Shown: positions 61,412 through 64,000 of the stretch, piece after piece | How positions within the stretch are numbered: the first letter of the stretch is position 1 | How the letters are laid out: each line of letters opens with the position of its first letter | Assembly: GCF_001279525.1 (NCBI RefSeq) | Contig: NZ_LGDY01000058.1 | Span: forward strand, 180,889-244,888 | Length of the DNA stretch: 64,000 bases | Direction: 5' to 3' | DNA from: Nocardia sp. NRRL S-836 | Lineage (GTDB): Bacteria > Actinomycetota > Actinomycetes > Mycobacteriales > Pseudonocardiaceae | Notes under the pieces: model-generated | What the model was told of the DNA's origin: nothing | Database searches by the model: none | Seen by the model: the letters and a program-made list of their open reading frames with translations, nothing else | Translations under genes and position numbers: made by a program

Positions 61412-61972
61412 GTGCCTCTCACCGACCTGCTCAAAGCCAAGATCAACCACGGCTTCGCCCAGCTGGACGTGGACGGCGACGGCCTGTTGACCGAGCAGGA
61501 CCACGTCCTGATGGGCCGCCGCACCGCCAAAGCCCTGGGCCACGCCTCCGGCTCGGCAGAGGAGCAGCGCATCATCGACGCCTACGTGGACATCTGGCGC
61601 GACCTGCACGCACCCCACCTCCCCGACGGCAGCCAGGCCATCAGCCGCGAGCAGTTCCTCACCTCCACCGGCAGCCTCGCCGACGACCCGCAGGCCGCCT
61701 CCGCCACCGTGGGAGCGCTCGCCAAGGCCTTCCTGGCGATCGCCGACACCGACGCGGACGGCAACGTCAGCCCGGCCGAGTTCCGGACCTTCCAGCAAGG
61801 GCACTTCCCGGACCTGACCGAGGAGGAGTCAGCGGAGGCGTTCGACCACCTCGACCTCGACAGCGACGGGTTGCTGACGGCGGAGGAGTTCGTCCGGGCG
61901 TGCGTGGACTACTGGACGAGCACGGACCCCGACTCGCCCGGGAACTGGTGGGCAGGCCGGGCCCTGGCCTGA
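61412..61972 (+). CDS. EF-hand calcium-binding protein (calerythrin-like)
   Basis: 186 residues from a GTG with GGAGGAAG upstream. Three canonical EF-hand loops: DVDGDGLLTEQD (about 18-29), DTDADGNVSPAEF (about 110-122) and DLDSDGLLTAEEF (about 145-157). A degenerate second hand lies near GSQAISREQF. Sarcoplasmic calcium-binding/calerythrin-type proteins of this size occur in actinomycetes as cytosolic Ca2+ buffers. No signal peptide. Probably monocistronic. Confidence 0.92.
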   Translation: MPLTDLLKAKINHGFAQLDVDGDGLLTEQDHVLMGRRTAKALGHASGSAEEQRIIDAYVDIWRDLHAPHLPDGSQAISREQFLTSTGSLADDPQAASATVGALAKAFLAIADTDADGNVSPAEFRTFQQGHFPDLTEEESAEAFDHLDLDSDGLLTAEEFVRACVDYWTSTDPDSPGNWWAGRALA

Positions 61973-62178
61973 GGACCCACCCCGGTCCAGCGCGTGCGGT
62001 CGACGCCCGCACGACTTCGCCGAGCGCACGAACGACACGATCGAGAACGCGCACCGCTGGTGGCCCCAGGGTGCGATGTCTCGAATGCATCCCTGCAGTA
62101 CCGATCCCCTGCCGTGCAGGTAGGGGGCGCCGACAAGGCGATCCGCCAGACGCGCCGACCATCGTGTTGAACCTGCCC

Positions 62179-63516
62179 TCACCCGGCCTCGACTGACCGC
62201 TCACCGAGCGCGTCGGCGGTCTCCTCCAGAACGGCGATGATCTCGTCAAGGTCCAGCCGCACCACGCCTTCGCGGTCGCCGACGCCGTCGATCCGCGAGT
62301 GCAGCCGGTACCGGAGCGTGCCGTCGGGCTGCAGGTCCGCGCTGAGGTCGTCGGTGGTGGGACCCCAGTCCGCGAAGTCCGGCGACCTCCCCCTTCGGTA
62401 GCGGGCGGCGTCCGTGCGCAGCGAGTGCGCGAACTGCGGCACATACGCCGTGTTGTCGAACGGCGTGGCGATTCTGCCGTCCAGCCACAACGTGCAGGTG
62501 CGCAGCCGGGGCGAGTCCGGGTCGGCCGATCCGACCTCGAACGCGATGCGCGTGCGGTCACCGATCAGCAGATCCGTTGCGCACCAACGAGAAACGTCAA
62601 TGTCGAAGTCGAGCGCCGCAGCCACGGCAGCCAATGTGGCCGCGGTCGCGTCCTCGTCGAGCGCGACCGACTCGGGCAGATCGGCGAAGCCCAGCTGTTC
62701 GAGCGCAGGGCGCAGGTTCTGGTAACTGGCCGGGCGGTCGGGATGGGTGGTGTGCACGCCGATGTTGCGCAGCGCGTGCACGTGTGACCGGTCCGGGCCG
62801 GGCAGCCGGGTGCCGTCCAGGTACGCCCGCGCGACTCGGTGGTGCGGCACGAGGTAGTCGGCGGCACCCAGTTCGATGGCGAAGCTCGCCTTGTCCCCGT
62901 GGACCCTGGCGGCCCGCTTGGCGAACGCGCCCAGCAGGCCGTCGGCCACGGCACGCCACCCGGCCGGATCCTCGCCGGTGACCTGGGCGAACCTCTTATG
63001 CTGGGCGATGTCCGCCTTCCACCCGGCCAGCCCGAGCAGGCCGTTCGCACTGTGCTGGCGCACCAACGACTCCTCGTCGAGCACTCCGCGGTGCAACGCC
63101 GCCAGCGACCGCGGGGTCATCGGCAGCCGGGGCAGCGCCAGGGCCGCGTCGATCCGGTCTCCCCAATGCCCGACCCCTTCGAGCACCGCGGCCACCTCGG
63201 ACGTGTACTCGTCGTCGCCGGTCAACTCGCACAGCACCTGCGCGGTCCGCACGCGGAACACGCCGTCCGCGGACGGAAGAGCGGACCGCAGCAACGCGGC
63301 CGCGTCCGACGGCGCACGGCCGGAGCGTGCCAGAGCACCCAGCGACTCAACCGCGACGTGGTCGTGTTCGCCGACACCGGCACGCAGCATCCGTTCCGCC
63401 CGCTCCGGTCCACGCTCGTGCTCGGCGACCAGCACGCCGACGTCGGCACCGTCGTGCCACACCAGGTACGGATCTCCGAACACCTCACGGCGGAACTCCT
63501 GCCACGCATCGCTCAC
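62179..63516 (-). CDS. HEAT-repeat-like protein of unknown function
   Basis: 445 residues from a GTG; no signal peptide or membrane helix. The first 200 residues look like HEAT/ARM helical repeats (MLRAGVGEHDHVAVESLGAL, TAQVLCELTGDDEYTSEVAA, RQHSANGLLGLAGW). The remainder is mixed alpha/beta (FDIDVSRWCATDLLIGDRTR, LRTCTLWLDGRIATPFDNTA). I do not recognise the family. A scaffold role is likely for the repeats. Isolated: 206 bp of empty sequence on one side and 194 bp on the other. Confidence 0.75.
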   Translation of the reverse strand: MSDAWQEFRREVFGDPYLVWHDGADVGVLVAEHERGPERAERMLRAGVGEHDHVAVESLGALARSGRAPSDAAALLRSALPSADGVFRVRTAQVLCELTGDDEYTSEVAAVLEGVGHWGDRIDAALALPRLPMTPRSLAALHRGVLDEESLVRQHSANGLLGLAGWKADIAQHKRFAQVTGEDPAGWRAVADGLLGAFAKRAARVHGDKASFAIELGAADYLVPHHRVARAYLDGTRLPGPDRSHVHALRNIGVHTTHPDRPASYQNLRPALEQLGFADLPESVALDEDATAATLAAVAAALDFDIDVSRWCATDLLIGDRTRIAFEVGSADPDSPRLRTCTLWLDGRIATPFDNTAYVPQFAHSLRTDAARYRRGRSPDFADWGPTTDDLSADLQPDGTLRYRLHSRIDGVGDREGVVRLDLDEIIAVLEETADALGERSVEAG

Positions 63517-63710
63517 CCGCGTGAGGTTAGGTCAGCACCACAGGAGACGCTTCTACTACTGCAACGGCACGTGCCCCGTGGTAGATCATGTTGTGCGTGG
63601 TGGTCGATGTTCCAGCCGGCCAGCGCAGCGATTCCGGTTCGCCGTCGAGGATCCGAAGTCCCCGACTCCGCTCCCCCGGCTTCTTGCGCGCTCCGGCCTG
63701 AGGTGGGGTT

Positions 63711-64000
63711 TCAAGGGTTCCCGCAAGGTTGCCGCAGGGTCTGCCGGGCACCGTCGTCGGCACAACATTCGCTCGCAGAGGACAAGAGGGGGTAACCATG
63801 ATCCGTTGGCTTCGCCAGGTGGTCCACGTGCAGGTCGTAGTAGCCCTGCGTGGTCAGGAACTGCACCGGGAAGGAGCCCCGCACCGCGGTCCCCTGGGTG
63901 GTCGTCAGCCACGTGGGCGCGACGGTGAACGAGGCCTGGGTGGTCCGCGTCCCGTCCGGGCCGGTGATGTGCGCGTCGAGTGTCGCTGTGCTGTCGGCGT
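63711..64000 (-). CDS. 3' part of a secreted beta-domain protein, runs off the window
   Basis: Frame open from the window edge to the stop at 63,711-63,713. It encodes TATLDAHITGPDGTRTTQAS, FTVAPTWLTTTQGTAVRGSF and YYDLHVDHLAKPT. This resembles Ig-like or carbohydrate-binding beta-sandwich domains of exported proteins. The final 30 residues (beyond GYPLLSS) lose protein character, so the true end may be disrupted near 63,800. Start and function are outside the window. Confidence 0.45.
   Translation of the reverse strand, partial: ADSTATLDAHITGPDGTRTTQASFTVAPTWLTTTQGTAVRGSFPVQFLTTQGYYDLHVDHLAKPTDHGYPLLSSASECCADDGARQTLRQPCGNP

Overview
The window is very GC-rich, with GC- or GTG-start genes, overlapping ATGA/GTGA stop-start junctions, WXG100 proteins and a type VII secretion (ESX) locus. 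This points to a filamentous actinomycete, most likely of the Pseudonocardiaceae type (Lentzea, Saccharothrix, Actinosynnema and relatives). The genus is inferred, not proven. I saw no rRNA, tRNA, CRISPR or complete insertion sequence.

Left edge (1-4,060): the end of a short-chain dehydrogenase gene, a class III aminotransferase remnant, a SoxR regulator convergent with a 14-TM drug exporter, an NADPH:FMN reductase, and about 1 kb of broken gene fragments.

Secreted-toxin block (4,115-14,299): an Rhs/YD-repeat toxin gene split in two by a 52-bp deletion in one unit of a seven-copy repeat array. It ends in an HNH-like nuclease tip followed by a candidate immunity gene, then a lipoprotein DyP-type peroxidase and a secreted M23 peptidase.

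Envelope and regulatory block (14,598-24,420): two paralogous secreted fibronectin-III proteins flank a SARP regulator fused through a membrane helix to an extracellular GH16-like domain, and a TgpA-like transglutaminase with its catalytic Cys and His replaced, coupled to a DUF58 protein. A coupled pair of unknown paralogues follows.

Type VII secretion block (24,560-54,357): eccD-eccB; a PPE-like/EspC-like substrate pair beside eccC; two WXG100 proteins; a mycosin protease; a YbaB-like protein and a small ESX-like protein; a 2,336-residue polymorphic toxin with two YwqJ-like deaminase domains and a His/Cys self-processing protease; its candidate immunity gene; a pseudokinase; MoxR; a two-component system; an AfsR-like SARP; eccE; an HTH protein; an EccA-like AAA+ ATPase with a beta-helix front end; and a second response regulator. 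The likely logic is that EccB-E plus mycosin export the Esx pair, the EspC/PPE pair and the giant toxin, while the small genes before it act as adaptors or chaperones and the gene after it protects the producer.

Chaperone block (54,449-59,715): a tightly overlapping operon of a membrane J-like protein, a GrpE-like exchange factor, an Hsp70 and a TPR/OmpA-like membrane protein.

Right edge: a lipoprotein with a duplicated domain, an EF-hand calcium-binding protein, a HEAT-like protein, and the 3' end of a gene that runs off the window.
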